From: an uncultured bacterium | GTDB taxonomy: Bacteria > Verrucomicrobiota > Verrucomicrobiia > CAIQCK01 | Length of the DNA: 64,000 nt | NCBI GenBank assembly: GCA_903870275.1 | Contig: CAIQCK010000031.1 | Coordinates: 39,624-103,623 of the forward strand | Direction: 5' to 3' | Part shown: positions 26,023-34,109 of the stretch, piece by piece | Position numbering within the stretch: the stretch's first letter is position 1 | Layout: each line of letters begins with the position of its first letter | Made by a program: the position numbers and the translations under genes | The notes under the pieces: generated by a model | What the model was told of the DNA's origin: nothing | Databases searched by the model: none | Seen by the model: only the letters and a program-made list of their open reading frames with translations

Positions 26023-28569
26023 ATGACTCCGCTTGTACAAACCGCGCGCGCGTTGCCGATCTGGGCGCTGCGCGACCAACTCCGCGCCGCGTGGCGCCAG
26101 CATGACCGGCTCGTCCTCATCGCGCCGACCGGCTCCGGCAAGACGACACAGGTCTGCCAGATGCTGCTCGAAGACGGTCGTGTCGGGGAGAAACAAATCA
26201 TCGTCCTCCAACCGCGCCGCGTCGCCACCCGCAGCGTTGCCGCGCGTGTCGCCGCGGAACGAGGTGTGCCGCTCGGCGGCGAGGTCGGTTACCTGATTCG
26301 CTTCGATGACCGTGCGTCGGCGAAGACCCGCATCCTGTTCATGACGGAAGGCGTTCTGCTGCGGCGACTGCAGGACGAACCGGACCTCGCCTCGGTCGGG
26401 GCGATTCTGTTCGACGAGTTTCATGAAAGAAACCTCTTCAGCGATGTCGCACTCGGCCTGGCAAAACAATTGCAGGCGTCGCGACGCCCGGACCTTCTGC
26501 TCATGGTGATGTCAGCCACGCTCGACGCGGAGCCGGTGGCCGCGTATCTCGGCGGTTGCCCGGTTCTCCGCTCCGAAGGCCGCTCGTTTCCGGTCGAGGT
26601 TCGGCATCTGGACGCGCCCGACCGCCGACCGCCGCAGGAGGTCGCAGCCGATGAGGTCGAGCGCATCCTCATCGGCGGCAAGCCGGGCGATATTCTCGTG
26701 TTCATGCCGGGCGTGTGGGAAATCCAGCAGACCCTCAACGCGATCCGCAGCCTCCGTTCGCGCGAGCCGCTGACGTTGCTGCCGCTCTACGGCGAACTGC
26801 TGCCGGAAGACCAGGACCGCGTCTTCCAGTCGTCGCCCTGCCGCAAGGTCATCGTCGCGACGAACGTCGCCGAAACATCGGTCACCATTGACGGCGTACG
26901 CTTCGTTGTGGACAGCGGACTGGCGCGCATCAACCGTTATGACACGGCGCTTGGCATCAGCGCGTTGCGCATCGAGCCGATCAGCCACGCCTCCGCCGAC
27001 CAGCGCGCCGGCCGCGCAGGCCGCACCGCGCCCGGCGAGTGCCGCCGCCTCTGGACGCTCGTCAACCACAAGGACCGGCCCAAGGTCAACACGCCGGAGA
27101 TTCATCGCACCGATCTTGCCGGCGTCGTGCTGCTGTTGCGGTCACTCGGCGTGAAAGACATCGCGTCGTTCGACCTGCCGGACAAAATGGACCCGGCCGC
27201 CGCCCAGGCCGCGCTCGACATGCTGGAGCGGCTCGGCGCGCTGGACACCGCCACAGGCGCGATCATCGACATCGGCCGCCGCATGATCCGACTTCCCGTC
27301 CACCCGCGTTATGCGCGCATGCTGGTGGAGGCGGCCAGGCGCGGCTGCGTGAAGACCGTCGCGCTTTGGGCCGCGCTCGTCAGCGGCCGCGACATGATGG
27401 TGCGCTCGAAGGAGGAATCGACGAAGGAGATGCTGGAGTTGTTCCAGACCAACGACAACTCCGACTTCTTCACTCTCGTGCGCGCGTTCAATTGGGCCAA
27501 ACAGCGCGGCTTCAGCCTCGACGCCTGCCGCCGAGCCGGCATCCACGCGCTCACCGCCGCGAACGTCGAGGACACCTACGAGCAACTGCTCGACCTCTGC
27601 GAAAAAGCCGGCATCCGTGGCGAGGACGCGAAGTTTTCCGACGACGACCTCCTGAAATGCGTGCTCGCCGGTTTCGCGGACCACCTCGCGCGCCGCGTGG
27701 ACAAGGGCACGCTCGACTGCGTCGTGGTCGGCGGCCGTTCGGGCACGTTGATGCGCGAGAGCGTCGTGCAGAAATCCGACCTGCTTGTCGCTGCCGAGAT
27801 CCGCCAGATCGTCACGCGCGAGCGCAAGGAACTGACGCTGCTCGGCCTCGCCAGCGAGGTGAAGCTGGAGTGGCTGCGCGAGTTGCTGGCCGCGCAGCTC
27901 GTTGAAAAGACGGAGCATCTTTACGACCGCGCCCAGCGGCGAGTCGCTTGCGTGCGGTTGCTGCGCTACCGCGACCTGATTCTCGACCACTCACACCAGA
28001 ATTGCACGCACCCGAAGGAAGCGGCGGCGGCGCTGGCGACGGAGTTTCTCGATGGCGTAATTGAGCTGCCGTTGTGGAACCACGAACTGAACCAATGGCT
28101 TGCCCGCGTGCGGCTCGTGGCGCGGACGTTCCCCGAACTGGAACTGCCGGCGTTCGACGACGCCGGGAAACTCGAATGCCTCAGCCGCGCGCTCAGCGGC
28201 ACGCTGCTCTACAAGGAGGCGAAGGAACGGCCGTTGGTGCCGGTGTTCCGCAACCGGTTGGACGCGGTGCAGCGGGACTTCGTCAACGACCTCGCCCCGG
28301 AAGCCGTCACGCTCTCCAACGGCAAACGCTGCAAGCTCGTCTATAGCGACGACGCGCCGCCGGTGATCACCGTCAAGCTCCACGAAATCTTCGGCGTGAA
28401 GGAGCATCCGCGTGTCTGCGACGGCAAGCTGGCCGTGCTGATCCAACTCGCCGCGCCCGATGGCAAGAGGCTTGAAACCACCCAGGATCTGGAGGCGTTT
28501 TGGAAGACGGTTTATCCACAGCTCAAGCGCAACGCGCTGACGAAATACAAGGGTGTGGCGTGGTTGTGA
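26023..28569 (+). CDS. DEAH-type ATP-dependent RNA helicase, HrpB-like
   Basis: 848 aa. Helicase motifs in order: I APTGSGKTT (about residues 33-41), Ia QPRRVATRS, II DEFHER (a DExH box), III SATLDAEPV, IV around ILVFMPG, V TNVAETSVTIDG, VI QRAGRAGR. After the helicase core come the helical ratchet region and a C-terminal part ending in EAFWKTVYPQLKRNALTKYKG, like the end of HrpB proteins. The length (HrpB about 810-850; HrpA about 1300) also favours HrpB. Cytoplasmic; RNA target unknown. Stands alone between sdhB and the prenyl synthase gene. Confidence 0.88.
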   Translation: MTPLVQTARALPIWALRDQLRAAWRQHDRLVLIAPTGSGKTTQVCQMLLEDGRVGEKQIIVLQPRRVATRSVAARVAAERGVPLGGEVGYLIRFDDRASAKTRILFMTEGVLLRRLQDEPDLASVGAILFDEFHERNLFSDVALGLAKQLQASRRPDLLLMVMSATLDAEPVAAYLGGCPVLRSEGRSFPVEVRHLDAPDRRPPQEVAADEVERILIGGKPGDILVFMPGVWEIQQTLNAIRSLRSREPLTLLPLYGELLPEDQDRVFQSSPCRKVIVATNVAETSVTIDGVRFVVDSGLARINRYDTALGISALRIEPISHASADQRAGRAGRTAPGECRRLWTLVNHKDRPKVNTPEIHRTDLAGVVLLLRSLGVKDIASFDLPDKMDPAAAQAALDMLERLGALDTATGAIIDIGRRMIRLPVHPRYARMLVEAARRGCVKTVALWAALVSGRDMMVRSKEESTKEMLELFQTNDNSDFFTLVRAFNWAKQRGFSLDACRRAGIHALTAANVEDTYEQLLDLCEKAGIRGEDAKFSDDDLLKCVLAGFADHLARRVDKGTLDCVVVGGRSGTLMRESVVQKSDLLVAAEIRQIVTRERKELTLLGLASEVKLEWLRELLAAQLVEKTEHLYDRAQRRVACVRLLRYRDLILDHSHQNCTHPKEAAAALATEFLDGVIELPLWNHELNQWLARVRLVARTFPELELPAFDDAGKLECLSRALSGTLLYKEAKERPLVPVFRNRLDAVQRDFVNDLAPEAVTLSNGKRCKLVYSDDAPPVITVKLHEIFGVKEHPRVCDGKLAVLIQLAAPDGKRLETTQDLEAFWKTVYPQLKRNALTKYKGVAWL

Positions 28570-28626
28570 AACAGGGCGTTTCTTCCCCAGTTCCCATTCC
28601 TTCGTGCCATACCGCCGCTTTTGCGC

Positions 28627-28655
28627 TTGCGGGGCGGGGAAATGGTTTTTAGACT
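28627..28655 (+). promoter_or_regulatory. promoter of the polyprenyl synthase gene
   Basis: TTGCGG (28627-28632) and TAGACT (28650-28655) with a 17-bp spacer; the ATG at 28665 is 9 nt downstream, so the leader would be about 2-3 nt. Confidence 0.5.
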
Positions 28656-28664
28656 GACTCCCTT

Positions 28665-29711
28665 ATGTCAACGGAAGCCGACCGCGTACGCGGTGGATTC
28701 AAATTTAGCGAGGTGCTTGGACCTATTGAAACAGTGTTGGGCCAGGTGGAACAACGGCTGGGCCGGCAGGTCAGCGCGTTCGAGCCGGGTGTTAGCGACT
28801 ATGTGCGCTACGCGCTGGGCACGCAGGGCAAACGGCTGCGGCCGGCGCTGGCCTTGCTCGCTGGCGGCGCTTGCGGGCCGCTCGATGACCACCACATCAC
28901 GCTGGCCGTGATCGTGGAAATGATTCATCTGGCAACGCTGGTGCATGACGACATCATGGACGGGGCAACGATGCGCCGGCACAAGTTGACGGTGAGCGCG
29001 CGTTGGGGCAACGAAATCTCCGTGCTGCTCGGCGACTGCCTGTTCGCGCACGCGCTGAAGCTGGCGACGGATTTCCCCGATATGGAGGTCTGCCGGCGGA
29101 TCGCGCACGCGACGAACGTTGTGTGCGAGGGCGAAATCCTGCAGACGCAGCGGCGGTTCGATCTGGAGCTGTCCATCGAGGATTACCTGAAATTTGTGGA
29201 GATGAAGACGGCGGAGTTGTTCGCCGTGTCGTGCGAGCTGGGCGCATTCCTGGCCGGGGCGCCGGCGCCGGCCAAGCAATCGCTGCGCGCCTACGGCATG
29301 GCGCTGGGCATCGCGTATCAGATTTACGACGACTGCGTGGACATCTTCGAGCAGGAGAATGAGGCTGGCAAGTCGCTCGGCACGGACCTGAACAAGGGCA
29401 AGCTGACGCTGCCGATCCTCACGTTGCTCCGCCGCGCGAGCGAAACCGAGCGCGATCAGATCGCGCTGGACCTGACGAGCTACTCGATGCAGGGCGCGGC
29501 CCGGCTGGCGACGATGGTGGTGAAGCACCGCACGCTCGACGCGTCGTTGGAGATGATCGAGCGCTATCTCGACACCGCCTTGGACGCGCTGAAGGTGCTG
29601 CCGGCTTCCGAGTTCACGACCGCGCTGCGCAATCTCGCCTTTTTTCTCCAAAGCCGCAGCCTCGTGCTGGCGGGTGGCAAACCCGCCGGCACGCCCGCCC
29701 CGACGCGCTGA
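28665..29711 (+). CDS. trans-polyprenyl diphosphate synthase (octaprenyl/heptaprenyl type)
   Basis: 348 aa. First aspartate-rich motif DDIMD (in ATLVHDDIMDGATMRR, about residues 93-97), second motif YDDCVD (about 220-225) with the usual LGTDLNKGKLTLPIL after it; GKRLRPAL near 55. The residues before the first Asp motif are small and not bulky, consistent with a long-chain synthase such as that for the menaquinone side chain; chain length cannot be fixed by eye. It makes the isoprenoid tail from IPP and a shorter allylic diphosphate. No ubi or men gene is adjacent. Confidence 0.92.
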   Translation: MSTEADRVRGGFKFSEVLGPIETVLGQVEQRLGRQVSAFEPGVSDYVRYALGTQGKRLRPALALLAGGACGPLDDHHITLAVIVEMIHLATLVHDDIMDGATMRRHKLTVSARWGNEISVLLGDCLFAHALKLATDFPDMEVCRRIAHATNVVCEGEILQTQRRFDLELSIEDYLKFVEMKTAELFAVSCELGAFLAGAPAPAKQSLRAYGMALGIAYQIYDDCVDIFEQENEAGKSLGTDLNKGKLTLPILTLLRRASETERDQIALDLTSYSMQGAARLATMVVKHRTLDASLEMIERYLDTALDALKVLPASEFTTALRNLAFFLQSRSLVLAGGKPAGTPAPTR

Positions 29712-29769
29712 CGACGGCCCGCCGCGATGACAGCCCGGCTCGATGCCCGTGTGTTCCGCCTGCCGACGC

Positions 29770-30115
29770 TGGGGAGTGCGGTTGGACACCTTCCGGCGAC
29801 CTCCGGGACCGCAGCGTGCACGCCCCCGACCCAGCGCGCCACGGCGTCTGCGCCGAACTCGTGCGGAAAGTGCGCGCAACTTTGAACGAAAACGGCTTCA
29901 GATGGGTCAAAATTATCGTGCGCGGTGGATTTACCGCCGACAAAGTGAAACAGTTTGTGAAAGATGAGGTTCCATTCGATATGGTTGGCGTCGGTTCGTC
30001 CTTGTTTCAGGGGCGGACTGATTTCACCGCCGGCATCGTTGAAGTGGACGGGCGGCCTTGGTCGAAGGTGGGGCGCGGGCTGCGTCCCGATCCGCGGCTT
30101 CGTTTGGTGATTTGA
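29770..30115 (+). pseudogene. frameshifted C-terminal remnant of a nicotinate phosphoribosyltransferase
   Basis: The first readable piece is WGVRLDT (29770-29790). One extra T (29791) then shifts the frame, after which SGDLRDRSVHAP..GVCAELVRKVRATLNENGF..VKIIVRGGF..VPFDMVGVGSSLFQGRTDFTAGIVEVDGR...KVGRG..PDPRL runs to 30115. This matches the last third of archaeal-type nicotinate phosphoribosyltransferases (the phosphate-binding GVGSSL loop and the C-terminal strand). The N-terminal two thirds are absent: only about 60 bp separate it from the prenyl synthase stop. So the gene is truncated and broken. Annotators could call 29816-30115 a 99-aa hypothetical protein. An alternative is a sequencing error, but that would not explain the missing N-terminus. 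Confidence 0.75.
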
Positions 30116-30117
30116 TT

Positions 30118-30768
30118 ATGCTGTCAGGCTTGGTAAATTCAACGGCAACGGTCATGGATCTTGCCGCCCAACCAGTTTCCGCTGTCAGCGATGACGCCGC
30201 GCTTGTCGAGCGCGCCCGCGTCAGCGATCCCGGTGCGTTTGACGAACTGGTTGAGCGTTACAAGCAGCGGATCTATGGCACGATCTACCACATGACCTCC
30301 AACCACGAGGACGCCAACGACCTCGCGCAGGAGACATTCATCCGCGCCTACAAGAACCTCCACCGGTTCAAAGGCGACTCCTCATTCTACACCTGGATCT
30401 ACCGCATCGCCGTCAACACCACGATCAACTTCCTCAACAGCCATCGCCGCCGCTCGAAGAACCACCTCAGCCTCGACGACGTGGATGCGCGCGTCCAGGA
30501 TGACCCGGACTTCATCGAGCGCACGCGCGGCGAAGGCCCGGCCAGCGAGGTCGCTGCCAACGAGCTGATGGAACAGCTCAATGCAGCAATGCAGAAACTT
30601 TCGGCCGACCACCGGCTCGTCGTCACGCTATACGACATTCAGGGTCTTTCGCACGCCGAGATCGCCAAAATCACGAACAGCTCGGAAGGAACCGTCCGCT
30701 CGCGGCTCTATTATGCGCGGCTCCAACTGCAACAGTTGTTGAAACGCTATCTGCCGGAAAGGCACTGA
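30118..30768 (+). CDS. ECF-type RNA polymerase sigma factor
   Basis: 216 aa from the ATG at 30118 (an ATG at 30154 is also possible, giving 204 aa). Region 2 is clear: FDELVERYKQRIYGTIYHMTSNHEDANDLAQETFIRAYKNLHRFKGDSSFYTWIYRIAVNTTINFL is the sigma-E/W type (quoted pieces are DLAQETFIRAY and FYTWIYRIAVN). Region 4 has LVVTLYDIQGLSHAEIAKITNSSEGTVRSRLYYARLQL, the HTH binding the -35 box. It is followed 4 nt later by a putative anti-sigma gene and then an HtrA-like gene, the order of sigma-E/RseA-type envelope stress modules. The promoter is not obvious; it would lie inside the pseudogene upstream. Confidence 0.88.
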   Translation: MLSGLVNSTATVMDLAAQPVSAVSDDAALVERARVSDPGAFDELVERYKQRIYGTIYHMTSNHEDANDLAQETFIRAYKNLHRFKGDSSFYTWIYRIAVNTTINFLNSHRRRSKNHLSLDDVDARVQDDPDFIERTRGEGPASEVAANELMEQLNAAMQKLSADHRLVVTLYDIQGLSHAEIAKITNSSEGTVRSRLYYARLQLQQLLKRYLPERH

Positions 30769-30772
30769 CATC

Positions 30773-31465
30773 ATGTCCCAGACGCCCCCACCCAACGATC
30801 CGCAATTCGACGACCTGCACCGCTTGCTTGCGACGAAGCGCGCCGAACGACCGCCGCAGGAGACGATGGACGGTTTCCTTGGCGAGTTTCACAAGCGGCT
30901 CGCCGACGAGCAGGCCGCCGATGCCGCCCGCCGCGCCAACTCATGGTGGCTGCGGCTGCGGGAGCGCCTGGACATTGCGCCCGCCGTCCCCGGCGACGAG
31001 GCGTTTCCGGCGCTACGCCGGCTGGTGGCGCTGAAGCGATACGAACGGCCCTCGCCCGCTTACCTTGATAATTTCTTGATGCGGCTGAACCGCCGCATGC
31101 TTGCGGAGCAAATGTCGCCCGTCGCGTTCTTGGCGCGGCTGCGCCAATCGCTCGCGGAGCGCCCGTTCGCCGTCGCTCAGGTCGCCGTCGCCTGTGTGCT
31201 CACGTTTGCGTTGACGATCCAGGTCTACAACCGCTGGCAGGGCGGTCACGGGCCGTCCATCGCGCAGGCGCCCGCGCCGACGATCATCGCCGCAGCCGCG
31301 CCGGAGCGGCAGGTGAATGTCATTTACGACGACGCGCGCGCCGCGGACGCGCCGGATGGCTCGGTCGTGATGCTGCCGGCGGGCGTCACGCATCCGCAAA
31401 CCCATTTCGTCATGGATAGCGTGGATTTCACGCCAAAAGTTTATGCTGTTTCGTTCAATTACTAG
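30773..31465 (+). CDS. putative anti-sigma factor with internal duplication and one membrane helix
   Basis: 230 aa. Two similar halves precede a single transmembrane helix: residues 12-47 (LHRLLATKRAERPPQETMD...) and 78-113 (LRRLVALKRYERPSPAYLD...), each followed by a related RLRERL/RLRQSL segment. The helix is about 133-150 (VAQVAVACVLTFALTIQVY). A periplasmic tail of about 80 residues follows. The cytoplasmic-helix-periplasm layout directly after a sigma gene fits an anti-sigma role, but no ZAS zinc motif (HxxxCxxC) is present. The 'L.RLL.LKR.E.PP' motif is known to me from Verrucomicrobiota proteins next to sigma genes. The end overlaps the next gene by 23 nt. Confidence 0.7.
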   Translation: MSQTPPPNDPQFDDLHRLLATKRAERPPQETMDGFLGEFHKRLADEQAADAARRANSWWLRLRERLDIAPAVPGDEAFPALRRLVALKRYERPSPAYLDNFLMRLNRRMLAEQMSPVAFLARLRQSLAERPFAVAQVAVACVLTFALTIQVYNRWQGGHGPSIAQAPAPTIIAAAAPERQVNVIYDDARAADAPDGSVVMLPAGVTHPQTHFVMDSVDFTPKVYAVSFNY

Positions 31466-32543
31466 GACCGCCTCCGCCCTGCTGATGCTGTCGGTGCTCA
31501 CGCCGGCACGCGCACAGGATTTGTCAGTGGAGACTTTCGAGCGCGCCGTCGTCGCGGTCTGCAACCGCAGCATCGCCAGCGTCGTCCGCGTCAAGGCCAT
31601 CCTGCCGGAGGAATCTGGCGGTGTGGAATCCGACCCGCGCGCGATGCGGTTGCGCGCCGGCACCGGCTTTTTTGTGGACCCGAAAGGTGAGGTTCTCACG
31701 GCCGCCAGCGTCGTCGCCGGCGCGAGCAGGATTTTTATCGAATGGCAGAATCAGCGTTTCGAGGCGAAACTCGTCGGGGCGGACCGCGAGCGCAGCAACA
31801 TGGCGTTGCTGCAAGTCACGGGTCTTCCTCCCCAGGTGCGATTTCCGGCGCTGCCGCTCGACGAGAAGGTTTCCGCCGACGCCGGATCGCTCGTGATCAT
31901 GCTCGGCTTCGCCGGCGACCTGCCCGTGTCGCCGTCCGTCGGCTTTGTCGGCTCGATGGCGATGTATCGCAACACGCCGCTGATGATGACGCGCGTGAAC
32001 ACCAACCCCGGCGAGAGCGGCGCGCCATTGCTGAACGCGCGCGGCCAGGTCGCCGGCGTGCTCTTTGGATCGTCCTCGCAACTGCCTTCGATGGCGTTCG
32101 CGTTGCCGACGCGCGCCGCGAAGCGCGTCGCCGCCGACCTGCGGCAGTTCGGCGAAGCGCGCTACGGCTCGCTTGGCGTCAACGTGCGGCAGGTGCAGGT
32201 GCTCACCTCCACCAACTCCCCGCCGCAGCCCGCAATCCAGATCGAACAGGTTCTGCCCGGCACCGTGGCCGAGAAAGCCGGCGCGCAACCCGGCGATCTG
32301 CTGCTTTCCGTCAACCAGCGGCCGATCCGCGTGCTGCCCGACCTGACGGAGGCGATGTTCTACCTCCGCGTCGGCGAGCAGACGCAGATTCAAGTTCTGC
32401 GCTCCAACCAGCTCCGGCAGATTGACATGAGTGTCATGCCGCGTCCGGCGCAGCCGGCTCCCGCGCCGGCCTCGCAGACCGATCCTTCTGCTCCGACCTC
32501 GCCGGTCGTCGTGGTTACCCCCGCGTCCTTCCCCCCGCGCTGA
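31443..32543 (+). CDS. HtrA/DegP-like protein with PDZ domain, catalytic His and Asp missing
   Basis: 366 aa with a signal peptide ending at PARAQ (about residue 25). Residues about 35-235 follow the trypsin-like S1C fold: GTGFFVDPKGEVLTAASVVAG corresponds to the catalytic-His region of DegP ('TNNHVV'), but the His place (about residue 89) is Ser. The Asp region reads RSNMALLQV with Asn at about 119 where DegP has Asp. The Ser region NPGESGAPLLN keeps Ser (about 192). A PDZ domain follows (about 245-330: VLPGTVAEKAGAQPGDLLLSVNQRPI), then a Pro-rich tail. It is most likely a non-proteolytic sensor or chaperone. Overlaps the putative anti-sigma gene by 23 nt, so translation is coupled. Confidence 0.85.
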   Translation: MLFRSITRTASALLMLSVLTPARAQDLSVETFERAVVAVCNRSIASVVRVKAILPEESGGVESDPRAMRLRAGTGFFVDPKGEVLTAASVVAGASRIFIEWQNQRFEAKLVGADRERSNMALLQVTGLPPQVRFPALPLDEKVSADAGSLVIMLGFAGDLPVSPSVGFVGSMAMYRNTPLMMTRVNTNPGESGAPLLNARGQVAGVLFGSSSQLPSMAFALPTRAAKRVAADLRQFGEARYGSLGVNVRQVQVLTSTNSPPQPAIQIEQVLPGTVAEKAGAQPGDLLLSVNQRPIRVLPDLTEAMFYLRVGEQTQIQVLRSNQLRQIDMSVMPRPAQPAPAPASQTDPSAPTSPVVVVTPASFPPR

Positions 32544-32576
32544 CCGCCTTCGGCGGAAGTTGGAGTTTCGCAGGGG

Positions 32577-32606
32577 TTGCGTGGCGCTCGCCGTCTCCGC
32601 TACACT
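32577..32606 (+). promoter_or_regulatory. promoter of the DUF554 gene
   Basis: TTGCGT (32577-32582) and TACACT (32601-32606), 18-bp spacer, with the ATG at 32613 only 6 nt after the -10 box. Same arrangement as at the methyltransferase start. Confidence 0.45.
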
Positions 32607-32612
32607 CCTCCC

Positions 32613-33299
32613 ATGCTCGGCACTCTCATCAACGTCGGCACCGTTCTCACCGGCGGCACCGTGGGGTTGTTTCTGCATCGCGCGCTGCCGCAGCGGTTCC
32701 AACGCATCGTGCTCCAGGGATTGGGACTGATCACGCTGTTGCTCGGCTTCCAGATGGCGCTGAAGACCGCCAACATCTTCATCGTGCTCGCCAGTTTGCT
32801 CATTGGCGCGTTGCTCGGCGAATGGTGGCGTTTGCAGGACCGCATGGACGCGCTCGGCCGCTGGCTCGAAGCGAAGTTCAAACGCGGCGACAATGACCGC
32901 TTCACCGAGGGCTTCGTGACGACGAGCCTGCTGTTCTGCGTCGGGCCGATGGCGCTGCTCGGTTCCATCCAGGACGGTGTCAGCGGCGACTACAAAACGC
33001 TGGCCATCAAATCCTTCATGGACGGTTTCGCGGCGATGGTGTTCGCGGCGGAACTGGGTTGGGGCGTGCTGTTCTCCGCCGCAACGGTGCTGGTTTACCA
33101 GGGCGGCATCACGCTGGCTGCCGCGCCGCTGCAACGCGTCCTCACCGATCCCATGATCAACGAAATGACCGCCGTCGGCGGCCTCATGATTGTGGGCATC
33201 GGCCTGATGCTGCTGGAGATCAAACGGCTGCCGCTCGCCAACTTTCTGCCCGCGCTCGCCATCGCGCCGCTGCTCGCCGCGGCCTGGCCGGTGAAGTGA
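32613..33299 (+). CDS. DUF554 family membrane protein
   Basis: 228 aa, about six or seven hydrophobic segments. It opens MLGTLINVGTVLTGGTVGLFLHRALP and contains FCVGPMALLGSIQDGVSGDYKTLAIKSFMDGFAAM, the hallmark DUF554 block, and closes with the helix LPLANFLPALAIAPLLAAAW. DUF554 proteins are inner-membrane proteins, possibly transporters, with no settled function. The ATG was preferred because it begins the conserved 'MLGTLIN' opening and follows a promoter at leaderless distance. Confidence 0.9.
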   Translation: MLGTLINVGTVLTGGTVGLFLHRALPQRFQRIVLQGLGLITLLLGFQMALKTANIFIVLASLLIGALLGEWWRLQDRMDALGRWLEAKFKRGDNDRFTEGFVTTSLLFCVGPMALLGSIQDGVSGDYKTLAIKSFMDGFAAMVFAAELGWGVLFSAATVLVYQGGITLAAAPLQRVLTDPMINEMTAVGGLMIVGIGLMLLEIKRLPLANFLPALAIAPLLAAAWPVK

Positions 33300-33306
33300 A
33301 GGCGGT

Positions 33307-33397
33307 GTAGCCGCCGACGTAAGGAGGCGGACGGCATTCTCATTTGCGACGAATCCGCCTCGTGACCACGTCACACGTGGCAAGCCTCGGCGGCTAC
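33307..33397. repeat. second-family REP inverted pair
   Basis: Outer arms GTAGCCGCCGA (33307-33317) and TCGGCGGCTAC (33387-33397) are exact complements; inner arms AGGCGGA (33325-33331) and TCCGCCT (33354-33360) also pair, and a small hairpin CCACGT-CAC-ACGTGG lies at 33366-33380. Starts 7 nt after the DUF554 stop, so it may terminate that gene. Relatives at 9056-9080 and 47718-47801. Confidence 0.8.
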
Positions 33398-33505
33398 GGG
33401 GAAGGGCTGCGACCCGACGAAGGCGCTACCGGTGGGGATGGCGCTGTAGCGGCACCGCGCTCGGTTTAAAATCTTGCGCCTCAACGCGCCCGAAACGTTG
33501 GTTTT

Positions 33506-33964
33506 TCAGGAGGCGTTTCGTCCATTGGTTGTTGGCTGGGGGCGCGTGGCAGATGATGGTAACGAGGTGTTTGAGAGTAACTCAGGAAACCAGATACGAG
33601 CCGTTCCCTCACCGAATTGCCGCTCGGCAGAACTGTTGGAATTAAGGAGCGAAGTGACGTAACCACGGAATTGCTCCAACGGCTCGCCGCGCGAGACCAA
33701 CTCGGCGATTAGCAGATGAGATATGAAATACTCGTGCTGTAACCGCTCCTTTAACTTTTCAGTGTTGCATCGCTTGAGGTTGAATCTCATCCATGCCGAA
33801 CTTGCGGCCCAAGGCAGGTTGCCTATGAACGTGCCGACGACAAAGCCAAGCGGGACACCGATTATCGCGGCTAACCAACCGAATGCCTGATATCCGTAGC
33901 AGCCGCCAAAAATCGCACCCACTACCGCTCCAATCAGTTTAAGGAAGTCAAAAATGGTGAACAT
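33506..33964 (-). CDS. hypothetical membrane protein
   Basis: 152 aa from the ATG at 33964 (MFTIFDFLKLIGAVVGAIFGG). Two adjoining hydrophobic helices (LIGAVVGAIFGGCYGYQAFGWLAAIIGVPLGFVVGTFIG, glycine-zipper-like) are followed by about 100 soluble residues with helical character (RCNTEKLKERLQHEYFISHLLIAELVSRGEPLEQF). No family recognised. The third-position GC is lower than that of its neighbours, which suggests recent acquisition or relaxed selection. An in-frame extension further upstream would overlap the dehydrogenase promoter and is basic and unlikely. Confidence 0.65.
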   Translation of the reverse strand: MFTIFDFLKLIGAVVGAIFGGCYGYQAFGWLAAIIGVPLGFVVGTFIGNLPWAASSAWMRFNLKRCNTEKLKERLQHEYFISHLLIAELVSRGEPLEQFRGYVTSLLNSNSSAERQFGEGTARIWFPELLSNTSLPSSATRPQPTTNGRNAS

Positions 33965-34071
33965 TGGGAATGCGCGCCAAAATGCCTGCCATTCATAAGC
34001 CGACAGGCGTCTTTCTCCCACAACGGAGCAGGCTCTTGCAAGCGCGGAAAGACGTGGCGCAATTCTCCTTC

Positions 34072-34100
34072 TTGTCATCGCCGCGCCCACTCGCTACTCT
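34072..34100 (+). promoter_or_regulatory. promoter of the dehydrogenase pair
   Basis: TTGTCA (34072-34077) and TACTCT (34095-34100) with a 17-bp spacer, 9 nt before the ATG at 34110. No Shine-Dalgarno sequence is present for the first gene; the second gene has one. Confidence 0.55.
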
Positions 34101-34109
34101 GGCGCTCGC

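Noticed and set aside
29816..30115. A complete 99-aa gene
   Set aside because: Sequence matches only the tail of nicotinate phosphoribosyltransferase and the upstream part continues in another frame (WGVRLDT), so it is a remnant.
33474..33662. Plus-strand 62-aa frame
   Set aside because: Antisense to the membrane protein gene at 33506-33964, no ribosome site or motif.
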